Assembly (NCBI GenBank): GCA_036824465.1
Contig: DAITAC010000034.1
Coordinates: 1 to 38,075, forward strand
Length of the DNA: 38,075 nucleotides
Direction of reading: 5' to 3'
Source: JAKOQB01 sp036824465
GTDB taxonomy: Bacteria; Pseudomonadota; Gammaproteobacteria; Burkholderiales; Burkholderiaceae_F
The number at the start of each line of letters is the position of its first letter. Within the stretch, counting starts at the first letter, position 1. The notes under the pieces are model-generated. The model made no database searches and was not told the DNA's origin. It worked only from the letters and a program-made list of their open reading frames with translations. The position numbers were made by a program, and so were the translations under genes. Below are positions 7,804 to 17,839 of the stretch, one piece after another.

Positions 7804-10791
7804 ATGAAGGACGCCGCGCGCGAGCGCGTCAAGGAGAAGGCGACTCCGCTGTCGCATCTCAAGCTCTTGTTTGTCCACAGCCATGTCGGACGCCGACTGA
7901 TGGCGATGTTCCTGCTCGCGGCACTGTTTCCGGTTTCGGTCATGGGGCTGGCGCTGTTCGTTCAGATCGGCGACGTCCTGAAGGCCTCGCAGGACGCGGA
8001 GATCGCGCAGGCGGCACAGGCGTACGGCGCCGTCGTCATCGAGCGCCTGTCACGCGTCGACGATACGTTGCGGACCGCCGAGTGGCGCAATGTCAATCCG
8101 ACGCTCGATGTTGCGGCCGCGATCAGGCGCATTGGGCGCGAGTTCAAGGGCGTGGCGGTGCTCGACCGCGACGGTTCGGTGCTGACAGCGCGCGGTGTCG
8201 TCCCGGAACCATCCGCATTGAGGAAGCTTGCCGAAACAACGGGGTCGGGCAAAGCGCGCGTGGCCAGCGTCAAGAACGAGCAGGGGACGGCGGTCTTGAT
8301 GGCGCGTCGGATCAGCACCGCGGACCGCGAGCAGATCGTCGTCGTCAACGTGGACGCAAATTTCCTCTGGTCCGGTGCTGCACCATTGACGATGTTCACC
8401 GAATTCTGCGTCGCGACCTCCGATGGAATCTACCTTTACTGCACGGACCCGGCGTCGACCAACAAAGCGCCCTTGTTCGGTCTCGGCAAGGCGGATGAAA
8501 CACGCGAGATGCACTGGGTCCGCAACGGTGAACCGATGCAGGCGACAACGAGCGCGCTGCGCATCGCGCAGTTCTTCGATGGCGAGCACTGGGTGGTGAC
8601 TGCGATCCGCTCGAAACAACTGGCCGAGCAGACATCGCGTTCGTTCCGTTTCTTCTCCATCCTCGCAGCCGCGCTCGCTGCGCTGGTCGCCCTTTTTCTG
8701 AGCCTGCGCCAGATGCGCAGCATTCTCGTGCCGCTGGAGCGCTTGCTGATCGGCGCCAAGAGTATTGCCAACCGCGATTTCTCGGCTCGCATCAAAGTCA
8801 CGGCGCGCGATGAGTTCGGTCGTGTGGCCTCGGCGTTCAATGCGATGGCAGAACGACTCGGCGTGCACTTTCAGGCGCTGCACACTTTCTCGGAGATCGA
8901 CAAGACGATCCTGACGTCGCCCGACACCGGCAAGATCGCCAAGCTGGCGCTCGACACACTGAAGGAAATCACGCATGTTGACTACGTGAGCATCGGCGTG
9001 GTGGAACCCAGCAGTCCGGCGCAGCTTCGCATCTACTTCTGTGAAGGACCCGACGGCGAACTCGCGCCGGCGCACGAAGTCGCCTGGAACCCGGATCCGA
9101 AGCTGTTCCTGGGTCGGAAGTCCGCCTGGGTCTGGACCGACGAACCGCCGCTGCCGAACGGCTATCTGCAGGCGTACAAGCCGGGACCTGAGAAGGTCTT
9201 CTTTGTACAGCCGATTGCGCGCAACCAGCGAATCTGGGGCCTGATCGTCATGGGCCACCGCGAGGCGAAGGAATTCCCGAACCATCGGCGCGCGTTGATA
9301 CGCGATATCGCCGACCGTCTCGCCGTCGCGCTTTCAACCGCCGAACGAGACCGGCGCCTGCATGTGCTGGCGCACCTTGACGGTCTGACCGGCCTGCCGA
9401 ACCGCCAGCGTCTGCTGGGCATCCTCGATCACGAACTGGCCGAAGCCAGTGCCGGCAAGAGACGCGTCGGCGTGTTGTTCATCGATCTGGATCGCTTCAA
9501 GGAAACCAATGACACGCTCGGTCACTCCGCCGGCGACACCTTGCTCAAGCGCGTCTCCGAACGTATCCGTGAAAACGTGCGAGACGCCGATCAGGTCGGG
9601 CGCCACGGCGGCGACGAGTTCGTCGTTGTGCTGCGGGATTTCGCGACCGTGGCCGATGCCGGCAATGTGGCGCGCAAGCTGGTGAAAGCGATGGCCAAGC
9701 CGTTCGAGGTCGAAGGGCACAACGTGTATGCGGGTGCGAGTATCGGCATATCGATCTTTCCCGACGATGGCAATGATGGCGCCGACCTGCTCAAGAAGGC
9801 CGACACCGCGATGTACCAGGCCAAGGAAGAGGGCCGCGGTCGATTCGCGTTCTTCAGGCAGAGCATGAACGTGGAAATGAATCGTCGCGTCACGCTTGAC
9901 CGCGAACTGCGACAGGCGCTCGAGCGCAACGAGTTCGTTCTGTTCTTCCAGCCGCAGATCGATCTGCGCACGGGCCGCGTGTGCAGCGCCGAAGCGCTGC
10001 TGCGCTGGCGGCATCCGACCCGCGGCCTGCTGACGCCGAGCCATTTCATCGAAATGGCCGAGGACACCGGACTGATCGAAAAGCTCGGCGTTTGGGTGAT
10101 GCGCGAAGCGTGCCTGCAACACGGGCGCTGGCGCAAGGAGGGCGTTCCGATTCCGCGCGTCTCGGTGAACGTGTCGAGCCGGCAACTGCGCCAGCCGGAG
10201 TTCGTCCCGACGGTCGACTGCACCATGGTGGCGACGAACATGGCGCCGGACAGCCTCGAAGTCGAAGTGACCGAATCGCTCATCCTCGACGGTGGTGAAC
10301 TTGCCATCTCGTCCTTGCGCGCGCTGGAACGGGCCGGCGCCTGCGTGGCGATCGACGACTTCGGCACCGGCTACTCGTCGTTCAGCTACCTGAAGACCTT
10401 GCCGGCCTCGATCCTGAAACTCGATAAAACATTCGTCGCCGACATCGCTACCGACAAGGATGCGGGTACGATCGCGGCGGCTATCATCAACATGGCGCAT
10501 ACGCTGCGCAAGGAGGTGGTAGCGGAGGGAGTGGAAACGATCGAACAACTCGAATTCCTGGGCAAAGCCGGCTGCGAGAAAGTGCAGGGCTATCTGCTCA
10601 GTCCGCCGCTGCCGGCGGACCGGCTTGTGGCCCTTGCGCGTTGCTCGGAAACCGGCGGCGTCGCCGCGGTGATCGAGGAAACGCGCCGCCGGATGCGCGG
10701 CGCGGAATCAAGCGATCCGCTGCGGACCACGGTTCCATCGCCAGAGTTGGTCGGACCCGCAACGGCCCCACGCGTGGTGCCCGTGACATGA
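7804..10791 (+). CDS. Membrane GGDEF-EAL cyclic-di-GMP enzyme, copy A
   Basis: 995 residues. Order: TM helix about 32-55, periplasmic sensor about 56-283, TM helix about 284-301, HAMP about 306-358, GAF-like region about 365-510, GGDEF domain with the motif at 602-606, EAL domain with the motif at 730-732. The diguanylate cyclase site is intact, and an inhibitory I-site RDAD lies five residues before it. The EAL side keeps NVSSRQL, VEVTES, DDFGTGYSS, KLDK and EGVET, so phosphodiesterase activity is also likely. Start ATG 7804 is chosen for the GGGAG six bases upstream. The gene is closely similar to the copy at 12238-15192 along its whole length, including the cytosolic N-terminus LKLLFVHSHVGRRL. 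The signal sensed is unknown. Confidence 0.95.
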   Translation: MKDAARERVKEKATPLSHLKLLFVHSHVGRRLMAMFLLAALFPVSVMGLALFVQIGDVLKASQDAEIAQAAQAYGAVVIERLSRVDDTLRTAEWRNVNPTLDVAAAIRRIGREFKGVAVLDRDGSVLTARGVVPEPSALRKLAETTGSGKARVASVKNEQGTAVLMARRISTADREQIVVVNVDANFLWSGAAPLTMFTEFCVATSDGIYLYCTDPASTNKAPLFGLGKADETREMHWVRNGEPMQATTSALRIAQFFDGEHWVVTAIRSKQLAEQTSRSFRFFSILAAALAALVALFLSLRQMRSILVPLERLLIGAKSIANRDFSARIKVTARDEFGRVASAFNAMAERLGVHFQALHTFSEIDKTILTSPDTGKIAKLALDTLKEITHVDYVSIGVVEPSSPAQLRIYFCEGPDGELAPAHEVAWNPDPKLFLGRKSAWVWTDEPPLPNGYLQAYKPGPEKVFFVQPIARNQRIWGLIVMGHREAKEFPNHRRALIRDIADRLAVALSTAERDRRLHVLAHLDGLTGLPNRQRLLGILDHELAEASAGKRRVGVLFIDLDRFKETNDTLGHSAGDTLLKRVSERIRENVRDADQVGRHGGDEFVVVLRDFATVADAGNVARKLVKAMAKPFEVEGHNVYAGASIGISIFPDDGNDGADLLKKADTAMYQAKEEGRGRFAFFRQSMNVEMNRRVTLDRELRQALERNEFVLFFQPQIDLRTGRVCSAEALLRWRHPTRGLLTPSHFIEMAEDTGLIEKLGVWVMREACLQHGRWRKEGVPIPRVSVNVSSRQLRQPEFVPTVDCTMVATNMAPDSLEVEVTESLILDGGELAISSLRALERAGACVAIDDFGTGYSSFSYLKTLPASILKLDKTFVADIATDKDAGTIAAAIINMAHTLRKEVVAEGVETIEQLEFLGKAGCEKVQGYLLSPPLPADRLVALARCSETGGVAAVIEETRRRMRGAESSDPLRTTVPSPELVGPATAPRVVPVT

Positions 10792-10855
10792 TGATCATGG
10801 CGCGATCGGTTCCAATGTGCCAGGCGCGCGCGCGATCCTGGCGGAGACACGCACT

Positions 10856-11911
10856 GTGACCGCCTTCACCGTCGCCTTTCACGGCATCACCAAGAACTCA
10901 GAAGCCGCGGCGCGCTCGATGCTGCGCCTGTTGTTGCCCATGCTCGGCAACCACTGGCGTGTCACGGACCCGGCGACGAGCGATGTCGTGCTGCTCGATG
11001 CCGACTCGCTGGAGCAATTGAATTCTGCCGGCACGGCGCGCGAGTCCGCCTTGTACATCGTTTTCGACGGCTCAGGGCCGCCGCCGCCCAACACGTTCTG
11101 CGTGATCCACCGTCCGCTGAACAGCGCGCGCACGATTGAAGTTCTCCACAAGGCGCAGGCCGAACTTGAAAGGCGCCGCGGAGGAATGGGCGCCACCACC
11201 ACTTTGCCGCCGCAGGGAACAGACGTGGCCGAGTCCGAACGTGGCATCCGCACATCGATGCGCACCGCGACGCGCTGGGTTCTGCAGGACCCCGCGCGCG
11301 CGGTCACCGTGCTGACCCCCACGGAGTCAAAGATCTTCTCCGCGCTTCCGGGCCGCGGAATCACAACGCGACTGCGGGCAACCGATCTGGCGGATCTGAT
11401 CCGTGCGAACGTGCCCGTCATATTGCTCAATCTCACAGATGACGAACAGGCCGCACTGGTCAAGCGCGGACGCGCGTTCGAGCCGCCGGCCAAGCTGGAG
11501 TGGATCTACTGGGTAGCCGGTTCCAATGGCGAGCTTCGACCTGAGCTGAATGTCAGCAAGCCATATCGACTGAGAAAGTGGCCCGATTTCAGCCGACTGC
11601 CGCACTATCGCTCAGACGTGCGCATGGCTTCGCTGCTGAAGGCAGAGGCACTGACCGTCGGCGAGCTGGCGACGCGCGCCGACGTGCGCCTTGAGACCGC
11701 GTGCAATTTTGTCAATGCATGTTCCGCGCTGGGCCTGCTTGGCAGCGCAAGAGCGCGCACCGCGATCGCAGGAAGCGACGCAGCGAAGGCCGTTTCGGCG
11801 CCACCGGCCGACGCCGAAAAGCATGAGAAGAAGGGCGGGCTGCTGGGCTCGCTGCGCAGCGCGCTGGGATTGAACCGAGGTTCGTCCGACACGCCGACAC
11901 GAAAATCCTGA
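10856..11911 (+). CDS. Unrecognised protein with helix-turn-helix-like C-terminal domain
   Basis: I do not recognise the family. With GTG 10856 (GGAG nine bases upstream) it has 351 residues; an earlier GTG at 10817 has weaker support. Residues about 1-75 alternate strands and helices (TAFTVAFHG, SDVVLLDADS) and could be a receiver-like fold, but no phosphoacceptor site is convincing. A middle part about 120-250 contains PTESKIFSALPGRG and RLRATDLADLI. Residues about 254-295 look like a winged helix (RMASLLKAEALTVGELATRA then ETACNFVNACSALGLLG). The tail has a Lys-rich stretch and the amphipathic LLGSLRSALGL. No signal peptide. It lies between the two GGDEF-EAL copies, 64 bases after copy A, so a regulatory or adaptor role is plausible but inferred. 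Confidence 0.7.
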   Translation: MTAFTVAFHGITKNSEAAARSMLRLLLPMLGNHWRVTDPATSDVVLLDADSLEQLNSAGTARESALYIVFDGSGPPPPNTFCVIHRPLNSARTIEVLHKAQAELERRRGGMGATTTLPPQGTDVAESERGIRTSMRTATRWVLQDPARAVTVLTPTESKIFSALPGRGITTRLRATDLADLIRANVPVILLNLTDDEQAALVKRGRAFEPPAKLEWIYWVAGSNGELRPELNVSKPYRLRKWPDFSRLPHYRSDVRMASLLKAEALTVGELATRADVRLETACNFVNACSALGLLGSARARTAIAGSDAAKAVSAPPADAEKHEKKGGLLGSLRSALGLNRGSSDTPTRKS

Positions 11912-12237
11912 CGCGTTGAGTCGCGATCAGGATCGGTTCCACGACGGTGCTGCTTCCGGGGCACGCTGCGCGGGCACGTTCTATCGGTCGACACTTTCCC
12001 ACCGTTAAATGCACGCGGTGCGGTCATCGCAGGCCGGATCGCGATTTCGGACTCGCATCGAAGTCGCTTGTCACGTCATTCGCACGGATGAATCGCATCC
12101 GAGGAGCGGTGGCGTGGCGCGGACGGAATGCGATGCCGCACGCTTCCTGCGACCGGATTGCCCGGCTAGGCTGGCGTTCACTTCTCGACGGGAAGAGATT
12201 CACGCGGATCTGGCATTACGCATCCGCGCCACAGCCA
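11912..12237. other. Intergenic stretch between the unknown gene and GGDEF-EAL copy B
   Basis: 326 bases with no supported gene. The reading frame of copy B stays open through it on the plus strand from 11947, but the translation is Arg- and His-rich and unlike the N-terminus of copy A, so I treat it as non-coding leader. A GAGGAG at about 12103 precedes a GTG at 12112 in the same frame, so a longer protein cannot be excluded. No convincing terminator or promoter found. Confidence 0.5.
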
Positions 12238-15192
12238 ATGAGCGAGCAGAACGCGGCAGCGCCGAGCGCGGAAGTCCGCGAGCAGCGCATCCCTTACCTG
12301 AAGCTGCTGTTCGTGCACAGCCATGTCGGTCGCCGGCTCGTATTGCTGTTTCTGATTGCGACGCTGGTGCCCGTAACACTGCTCGGCCTTTCGCTATTGC
12401 TGCGAATGGGCGGATTTCTGCGCGAAGCGGACCTGACCGAAATGGCGCGGACGGCGCAGGCCTACAGCACCCATGTGCTGGAACACTTGCGCCGCATCGA
12501 TGCCGAACTGAAGGCATTCGGCGGCAACCCGGCCAGCAAATCTCCGGCCCCCTCGTCGGGTCCGGTTGTGTTCAGTCAGGAGATCAGTGCGGTTGCTCTG
12601 CTTGATCGCGACGGCAAGGTGCTTCATTCGTACGGCGAGATTCCCGAGCCGGTCGTGCTGCGCAGGTTCGCGGCCGAAAGCGACCCGGTCCGGCCCAGCG
12701 TTCTCGTTCACATCGGATCAGCATCGAACGATGTTGTGCTGGTCCGCCCGTTCGGGGTCGGCGCAGCGCGCACGCTTGTCGTCGCGGTGATCAATTCGGA
12801 TGCGCTGTGGGCAAGCGCCGACCCGAGCACGATCACGACCGAGATGTGCGTGACCACCGCCGGCGGCATTCAGTTGCACTGTTCCAATCCGGCGCTTTCG
12901 ATCCCCGCAACCGACCCTGGCGAACGTGTTCGTGCGCCGTCATCGGTCATGCATTGGATGCACGGCGACGAACCGATGTTGGCGATGTCATTCCCGCTGC
13001 CGCTGCGCGCAGTGTTTTCCAGCGAGGACTGGGTGGTAACGGCAATCCGTTCAGAGGACGCCTCGGTGCAGACGAACCGTTCGTTCTACCTGCACGTGAT
13101 GCTGGTCGCCGGCCTCGCGGCGCTGATGGCGCTGTTGCTCAGCCTCAATCAGATGCGATGCATCCTGGTGCCGCTCGAGCGGCTGCTGCTCGGCGCGCAA
13201 GGCATCGCCGAGCGCGATTTTTCGGTTCGCATTCCGGCGGCGGCGTCGGACGAATTCGGTCGTGTGGCGCAGGCCTTCAATTCGATGGCCGAGCGGCTTG
13301 GTCTGCATTTCCGCACCATGCATACGTTCTCGGAAATCGACAGGACAATTCTGGTGTCGCCCGACATCGGCAAGGTCGGCAAGCTGGCGCTGGATGCGTT
13401 GAAGGACATCACCGGCGCCGATCTGGTGAGCCTCGGGGTGGCCGAAGCGGGCACTCCGGGGCAGCTACGCATCCATGCATTTGACGCGTCGGGCACCGAG
13501 CTCGCGCCGACGACTGCGATTGCGTGGAATCCGGACCCGAAACTGTTCGTCGGCCCGGCAGCCGTCTGGGACTGGCAGGAGCGGCCGCTGCTCCCGAACG
13601 GCTATGTGCCAGCGCTGCAACCAGCGAAGGCAAATGTCTTTCTGGTGCAACCGATCGCGCGCAATCGGCGCGTGTGGGGCCTGATCGTGCTCGGTCACTC
13701 GGAAGGAATCGCTCTATCGAAACAGCGGCGTGCGCTGATCCGCGATATCGCGGACCGGGTCGCGGTCGCACTGTCCACCGCCGAGCGCGACCGGCGTTTG
13801 CACGTGATGGCGCACCTGGATGCATTGACGGGGCTGCCAAACCGGCAGCACCTTCTGACCATTCTCGACCAGGAATTGCAGCAGGCCCAGGCCAGTGGTA
13901 CCCGTGCCGCCGTGCTGTTCATCGATCTGGACCGCTTCAAGGAAACAAACGACACGCTCGGCCACTCGGCCGGGGACACGCTGCTCAAGCGGGCGACTGA
14001 GCGCATTCGCGCCAGCGTGCGCGAGGGCGATCAGGTTGGCCGCCATGGCGGCGACGAGTTCACCGTCATCCTGAACGGAATCAATTCAGCCAAGGACGCC
14101 AGTCACGTGGCGCGCAAGCTGGTCAAGGCGATGGCAAAACCGTTTGATGTCGAGGGCCACCGCGTGTACGCCGGCGCGAGCGTGGGCATCGCCATTTATC
14201 CCGACGACGGCCGCGCCGGCGCCGAATTGGTGAAGAAGGCCGACACCGCGATGTATGGCGCCAAGGAAAATGGCCGCGGCCGCTACGCGTTCTTCGAGAA
14301 GACGATGAACGTCGAGATGAACCGGCGCGTTACGCTCGATCGCGAATTGCGGCAGGCGATCGAGAACAATGAATTCGTGCTCTTCTATCAGCCGCAGTTC
14401 GAGCTTCAGTCTGGCCGCATCTGCGCTGCCGAGGCGCTGCTGCGCTGGCGCCATCCGGTGCGCGGCCTGCTCGCGCCCAGCACCTTCATCGAACTGGCCG
14501 AGGAGACCGGACTGATCGAACAGCTCGGTCTGTGGGTGCTGCGCGAGGCATGTATGCAGCATGGCCGCTGGATCAGTGAAGGCGTGCGGATACCGCGCGT
14601 CGCGGTCAACGTTTCGAACCGGCAACTGCGGCAGCCCGAGTTTGTGCCATCGGTCTACTACACGATGGCCGCCACGCACATGGAACCGGACAGCCTGGAA
14701 ATTGAGGTCACCGAGTCGCTGATCATCGACGGCGGCGAGGCGGCGATGTCAGCGCTGCGCGCCCTGGAAAAGGCGGCTGCGCGCGTCGCAATCGACGACT
14801 TTGGCACCGGCTACTCCTCGTTCACCTATCTGAAGACGCTGCCAGCATCGATCCTGAAGCTCGACAAGTCGTTCATGGTGAACGTGACCACCGACCACGA
14901 CGCGGCAACGATCGCATCGGCGATCATCAACATGGCGCACACGCTGCGCAAGGAAGTGGTTGCCGAGGGAGTGGAGACCGCAGAGCAACTGGCATTCCTG
15001 CGCGCCGCCGGCTGCGAGAAAGTCCAGGGCTATTTCCTGAGTCCGCCACTGCCGCCGAACAAGCTGGCAGCGCTGGCGCGTCTGTCCGCCACCGCAGGTC
15101 TGGACGCGGTCCTCGAAGAGACACGCTTGCGGATGAACCGCATCGCCGCGCGTGCCGAAATGAAGAAGGAACGGTCGCCACAGGCAGCGTGA
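12238..15192 (+). CDS. Membrane GGDEF-EAL cyclic-di-GMP enzyme, copy B
   Basis: 984 residues from ATG 12238, with the same architecture as copy A: two TM helices around a periplasmic sensor, HAMP, GAF-like region, GGDEF (motif at 604-608) and EAL (motif at 732-734). The I-site REGD is five residues before GGDEF. The EAL residues NVSNRQL, IEVTES, DDFGTGYSS, KLDK and EGVET are present. The start is set by alignment with copy A (both begin with a short polar tail before LKLLFVHSHVGRRL); no strong Shine-Dalgarno precedes it. The cytosolic domains share long identical runs with copy A while the periplasmic part differs clearly (PSSGPVVFSQEISAVALL here). This suggests duplication followed by sensor divergence. 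Confidence 0.94.
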   Translation: MSEQNAAAPSAEVREQRIPYLKLLFVHSHVGRRLVLLFLIATLVPVTLLGLSLLLRMGGFLREADLTEMARTAQAYSTHVLEHLRRIDAELKAFGGNPASKSPAPSSGPVVFSQEISAVALLDRDGKVLHSYGEIPEPVVLRRFAAESDPVRPSVLVHIGSASNDVVLVRPFGVGAARTLVVAVINSDALWASADPSTITTEMCVTTAGGIQLHCSNPALSIPATDPGERVRAPSSVMHWMHGDEPMLAMSFPLPLRAVFSSEDWVVTAIRSEDASVQTNRSFYLHVMLVAGLAALMALLLSLNQMRCILVPLERLLLGAQGIAERDFSVRIPAAASDEFGRVAQAFNSMAERLGLHFRTMHTFSEIDRTILVSPDIGKVGKLALDALKDITGADLVSLGVAEAGTPGQLRIHAFDASGTELAPTTAIAWNPDPKLFVGPAAVWDWQERPLLPNGYVPALQPAKANVFLVQPIARNRRVWGLIVLGHSEGIALSKQRRALIRDIADRVAVALSTAERDRRLHVMAHLDALTGLPNRQHLLTILDQELQQAQASGTRAAVLFIDLDRFKETNDTLGHSAGDTLLKRATERIRASVREGDQVGRHGGDEFTVILNGINSAKDASHVARKLVKAMAKPFDVEGHRVYAGASVGIAIYPDDGRAGAELVKKADTAMYGAKENGRGRYAFFEKTMNVEMNRRVTLDRELRQAIENNEFVLFYQPQFELQSGRICAAEALLRWRHPVRGLLAPSTFIELAEETGLIEQLGLWVLREACMQHGRWISEGVRIPRVAVNVSNRQLRQPEFVPSVYYTMAATHMEPDSLEIEVTESLIIDGGEAAMSALRALEKAAARVAIDDFGTGYSSFTYLKTLPASILKLDKSFMVNVTTDHDAATIASAIINMAHTLRKEVVAEGVETAEQLAFLRAAGCEKVQGYFLSPPLPPNKLAALARLSATAGLDAVLEETRLRMNRIAARAEMKKERSPQAA

Positions 15193-15215
15193 GGTCGTCC
15201 GCGTCGATGTGAGCG

Positions 15216-15232
15216 TCCGGCCCTTGGCCGGA
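15216..15232 (+). terminator. Hairpin after GGDEF-EAL copy B
   Basis: A perfect 7-bp stem, TCCGGCC (15216-15222) and GGCCGGA (15226-15232), with a CTT loop, 23 bases after the stop codon. No T-tract follows. Position and stability suggest a transcription end point ahead of the aryl-CoA operon. Confidence 0.4.
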
Positions 15233-15420
15233 ATCTGTGGCGCGAATGCCCCCTGAGGACACCGCCGGCCCCGCCCGCAACAGGTTCCGTTGGCCACTGA
15301 TGCGCGCTACGCTCCAGGCATGCGATCTGGAGCCATTCGCGCCTGGCTGGGCGCATCCGCGGCCGCGTGGTCGTGAACGTCAACGCCTGAGCGCGCGCGG
15401 CTGGGGCGGCCGGAGATGAC

Positions 15421-17742
15421 ATGAAGATCGTCTGCATCGGCGGCGGACCCGCCGGGCTCTACTTTGCCCTCCTGATGAAGAAATTGGGGGCGCACCACGA
15501 CATCACCGTCGTCGAGCGCAACCGGCCGTATGACACGTTCGGCTGGGGCGTGGTGTTTTCCGATGCGACGATGGACAACATGCGTGCATGGGACGCGGAA
15601 ACGGCGGACGCAATCGAGCAGTCGTTCGCGCATTGGGACGATATCGAGCTGCACTTCAAGGGCCGCACGATCCGCTCCGGCGGCCATGGCTTCGTCGGCA
15701 TCGGGCGCAAGAAGCTGCTCAACATCCTGCAGGCGCGCTGCGAAGCACTGGACGTCAGGCTCGTCTTCGAGACCGAGGCGGAGTCGGACGCCGACTACCC
15801 GGACGCCGACCTCATCATTGCCTGCGACGGCATCAACTCGAGGATTCGCAGCAAGTACGCCGGGATCTTCAGACCCGACATCGTCACCCGCCCCAACCGC
15901 TTCATCTGGCTCGGCACCAACAAGCTCTACGACGCCTTCACCTTCCTCTTCGAGAAGACCGAGCATGGCTGGTTTCAGGCCCATATCTACAAGTTCGACG
16001 ATTCGACCAGCACCTTCATCGTCGAGTGTCCGGAACACGTGTGGAAGGCGCACGGCCTGGATCAGGCCGACCAGGAACAGTCGATCGCGTTCTGCGAGAA
16101 GCTCTTCGCCGGGAATCTCCAGGGCGAGAAACTGATGACCAACGCGCGCCACTTGCGCGGCTCGGCGTGGCTGAACTTCCAGCGCGTGAAGTGCGAGCAG
16201 TGGTCGCACTTCAACGGCAGGAACCATGTCGTGCTGATGGGGGACGCCGTGCACACGGCGCACTTTGCGATCGGCTCCGGCACCAAACTGGCGCTCGAAG
16301 ACGCGATCGAACTCACGCGGCAGTTCAGGCAGGCGGGCGATACCGTTGAACACATCCCCGCAGTGCTGGCACGCTACCAGGAAGCACGCGCGATCGACGT
16401 CATCCGCCTGCAGAACGCGGCCTGGAATGCGATGGAGTGGTTCGAAGTGTGCGGCGAACGCTACTGCGATCAGCTCGAACCCGAACAGTTCATGTACTCG
16501 ATGCTCACACGCAGCCAGCGCATCAGCCATGAAAACCTGCGCCTGCGCGACCGGGGCTGGCTCGAAGGTTTCGAGCGCTGGTTCGATGCCAGGAGCGGGT
16601 TGTCTGCGCCCATCGCGGTACCGCCGATGTTCACGCCGTACACCATGCGCTCGGTGACGCTGAAGAACCGCGTCGTCGTCTCGCCGATGGCGCAGTACTC
16701 CTGTGTCGACGGCGTGCCGGGGGAATTTCACCTCGTGCACCTGGGTGCACGCGCGCTCGGCGGCGCCGGGATGGTGGTCGCCGAAATGACCTGCACCAGT
16801 GCCGATGCGCGCATCACGCCCGGTTGTCCGGGGTTGTGGGACGAGGCACAGCGTGACGCGTGGAAACGCATTGTCGACTTCGTGCATCGCGAGACCGATG
16901 CGAAGATCGCGCTGCAGATCGGCCACGCGGGCCCCAAGGGTTCGACCAACGCGCCGTGGCAGGGAAGAGGCGAGAACCGGCCGCTGGAGGCTGGCAACTG
17001 GCCGCTGCTTGCCGCCTCGGCGCTGCCCTACCTCGAAGACAGCGCGCTGCCGCGCGCAATGACCCGCACGGACATGGATCGCGTACGCGACGACTTTGTA
17101 CGCAGCGCGCGCCTCGCTGCAACGACCGGCTTCGACTGGCTGGAGCTGCATTGCGCGCACGGCTACCTGCTGTCGAGTTTCATCTCACCGCTCACGAACC
17201 GGCGCAACGACGACTACGGCGGCTTGCTGGCCAACCGCCTGCGCTATCCACTCGAAGTGTTCCGCGCCGTGCGCGCGGCGTGGCCGCAGGACAAACCGAT
17301 GTCGGTGCGCATCTCGGCCCACGACTGGGTCGAAGGCGGCATCACGCCGGTCGATGCGGTGCAGATCGCACGCGCATTCAAGGCGGCCGGCGCCGACATG
17401 ATCGACTGTTCGTCGGGGCAGGTCAGCGCTGAACAGAAACCCACCTACGGTCGCATGTACCAGACGCCGTTTGCTGACCGCATCCGCAATGAGGCGGGCA
17501 TCGCCACCATTGCGGTGGGCGCGATCTCGGAGGCCGACCACGTCAACAGCATCATCGCCGCCGGACGTGCCGATCTGTGCGCGATCGCGCGGCCGCACCT
17601 TGCCAACCCCGCGTGGACGCTGACCGAGGCGGCGAAGATCGGTTTCACCGCCATCGACTGGCCCAGGCAGTACCTGTCGGGCAAAGCACAGATGGAAGCC
17701 AACTTCCAGCGTGAACGCGCCGCCCAGGCGCTCAAGCCATGA
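15421..17742 (+). CDS. Fused FAD monooxygenase / OYE-type FMN reductase acting on an aryl-CoA (2-aminobenzoyl-CoA or salicylyl-CoA type)
   Basis: 773 residues in two fused enzymes. Residues 1-390 are a group A flavoprotein monooxygenase: FAD motif GGGPAG at 7-12, FGWGVVFSDATMDNM, and the late GDAVHTAHFAIGSG. Residues about 401-760 are an Old Yellow Enzyme domain: PYTMRSVTLKNRVVVSPMAQ, His577 and His580 in LHCAHGYL, then SPLTNRRNDDYGG. This fusion is that of 2-aminobenzoyl-CoA monooxygenase/reductase of Azoarcus evansii, which hydroxylates and then reduces the CoA-bound ring; databases often label homologues salicylyl-CoA 5-hydroxylase. Substrate cannot be fixed from sequence. GGAG lies upstream of ATG 15421. 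It leads a run with an enoyl-CoA hydratase and acyl-CoA dehydrogenase, fitting aryl-CoA breakdown. No aryl-CoA ligase is in the window. Confidence 0.92.
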   Translation: MKIVCIGGGPAGLYFALLMKKLGAHHDITVVERNRPYDTFGWGVVFSDATMDNMRAWDAETADAIEQSFAHWDDIELHFKGRTIRSGGHGFVGIGRKKLLNILQARCEALDVRLVFETEAESDADYPDADLIIACDGINSRIRSKYAGIFRPDIVTRPNRFIWLGTNKLYDAFTFLFEKTEHGWFQAHIYKFDDSTSTFIVECPEHVWKAHGLDQADQEQSIAFCEKLFAGNLQGEKLMTNARHLRGSAWLNFQRVKCEQWSHFNGRNHVVLMGDAVHTAHFAIGSGTKLALEDAIELTRQFRQAGDTVEHIPAVLARYQEARAIDVIRLQNAAWNAMEWFEVCGERYCDQLEPEQFMYSMLTRSQRISHENLRLRDRGWLEGFERWFDARSGLSAPIAVPPMFTPYTMRSVTLKNRVVVSPMAQYSCVDGVPGEFHLVHLGARALGGAGMVVAEMTCTSADARITPGCPGLWDEAQRDAWKRIVDFVHRETDAKIALQIGHAGPKGSTNAPWQGRGENRPLEAGNWPLLAASALPYLEDSALPRAMTRTDMDRVRDDFVRSARLAATTGFDWLELHCAHGYLLSSFISPLTNRRNDDYGGLLANRLRYPLEVFRAVRAAWPQDKPMSVRISAHDWVEGGITPVDAVQIARAFKAAGADMIDCSSGQVSAEQKPTYGRMYQTPFADRIRNEAGIATIAVGAISEADHVNSIIAAGRADLCAIARPHLANPAWTLTEAAKIGFTAIDWPRQYLSGKAQMEANFQRERAAQALKP

Positions 17743-17839
17743 CTTGCGGCGACGCGCTGATCACCGGCGCCGATGTCAACGGACAGGCCATCGCGGTGTG
17801 CGGTGGCGCAGCGATGTGAAACGACGAGGACCCCATGCC

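Noticed and set aside
11947..12237. N-terminal extension of GGDEF-EAL copy B by up to 97 residues
   Set aside because: Not similar to copy A, basic and unstructured in appearance; kept as leader, although a GAGGAG before 12112 leaves slight doubt.
15307..17160. 617-codon open frame antisense to the fused monooxygenase gene
   Set aside because: No recognisable domains; composition is that of an antisense shadow, and the plus-strand gene is unambiguous.
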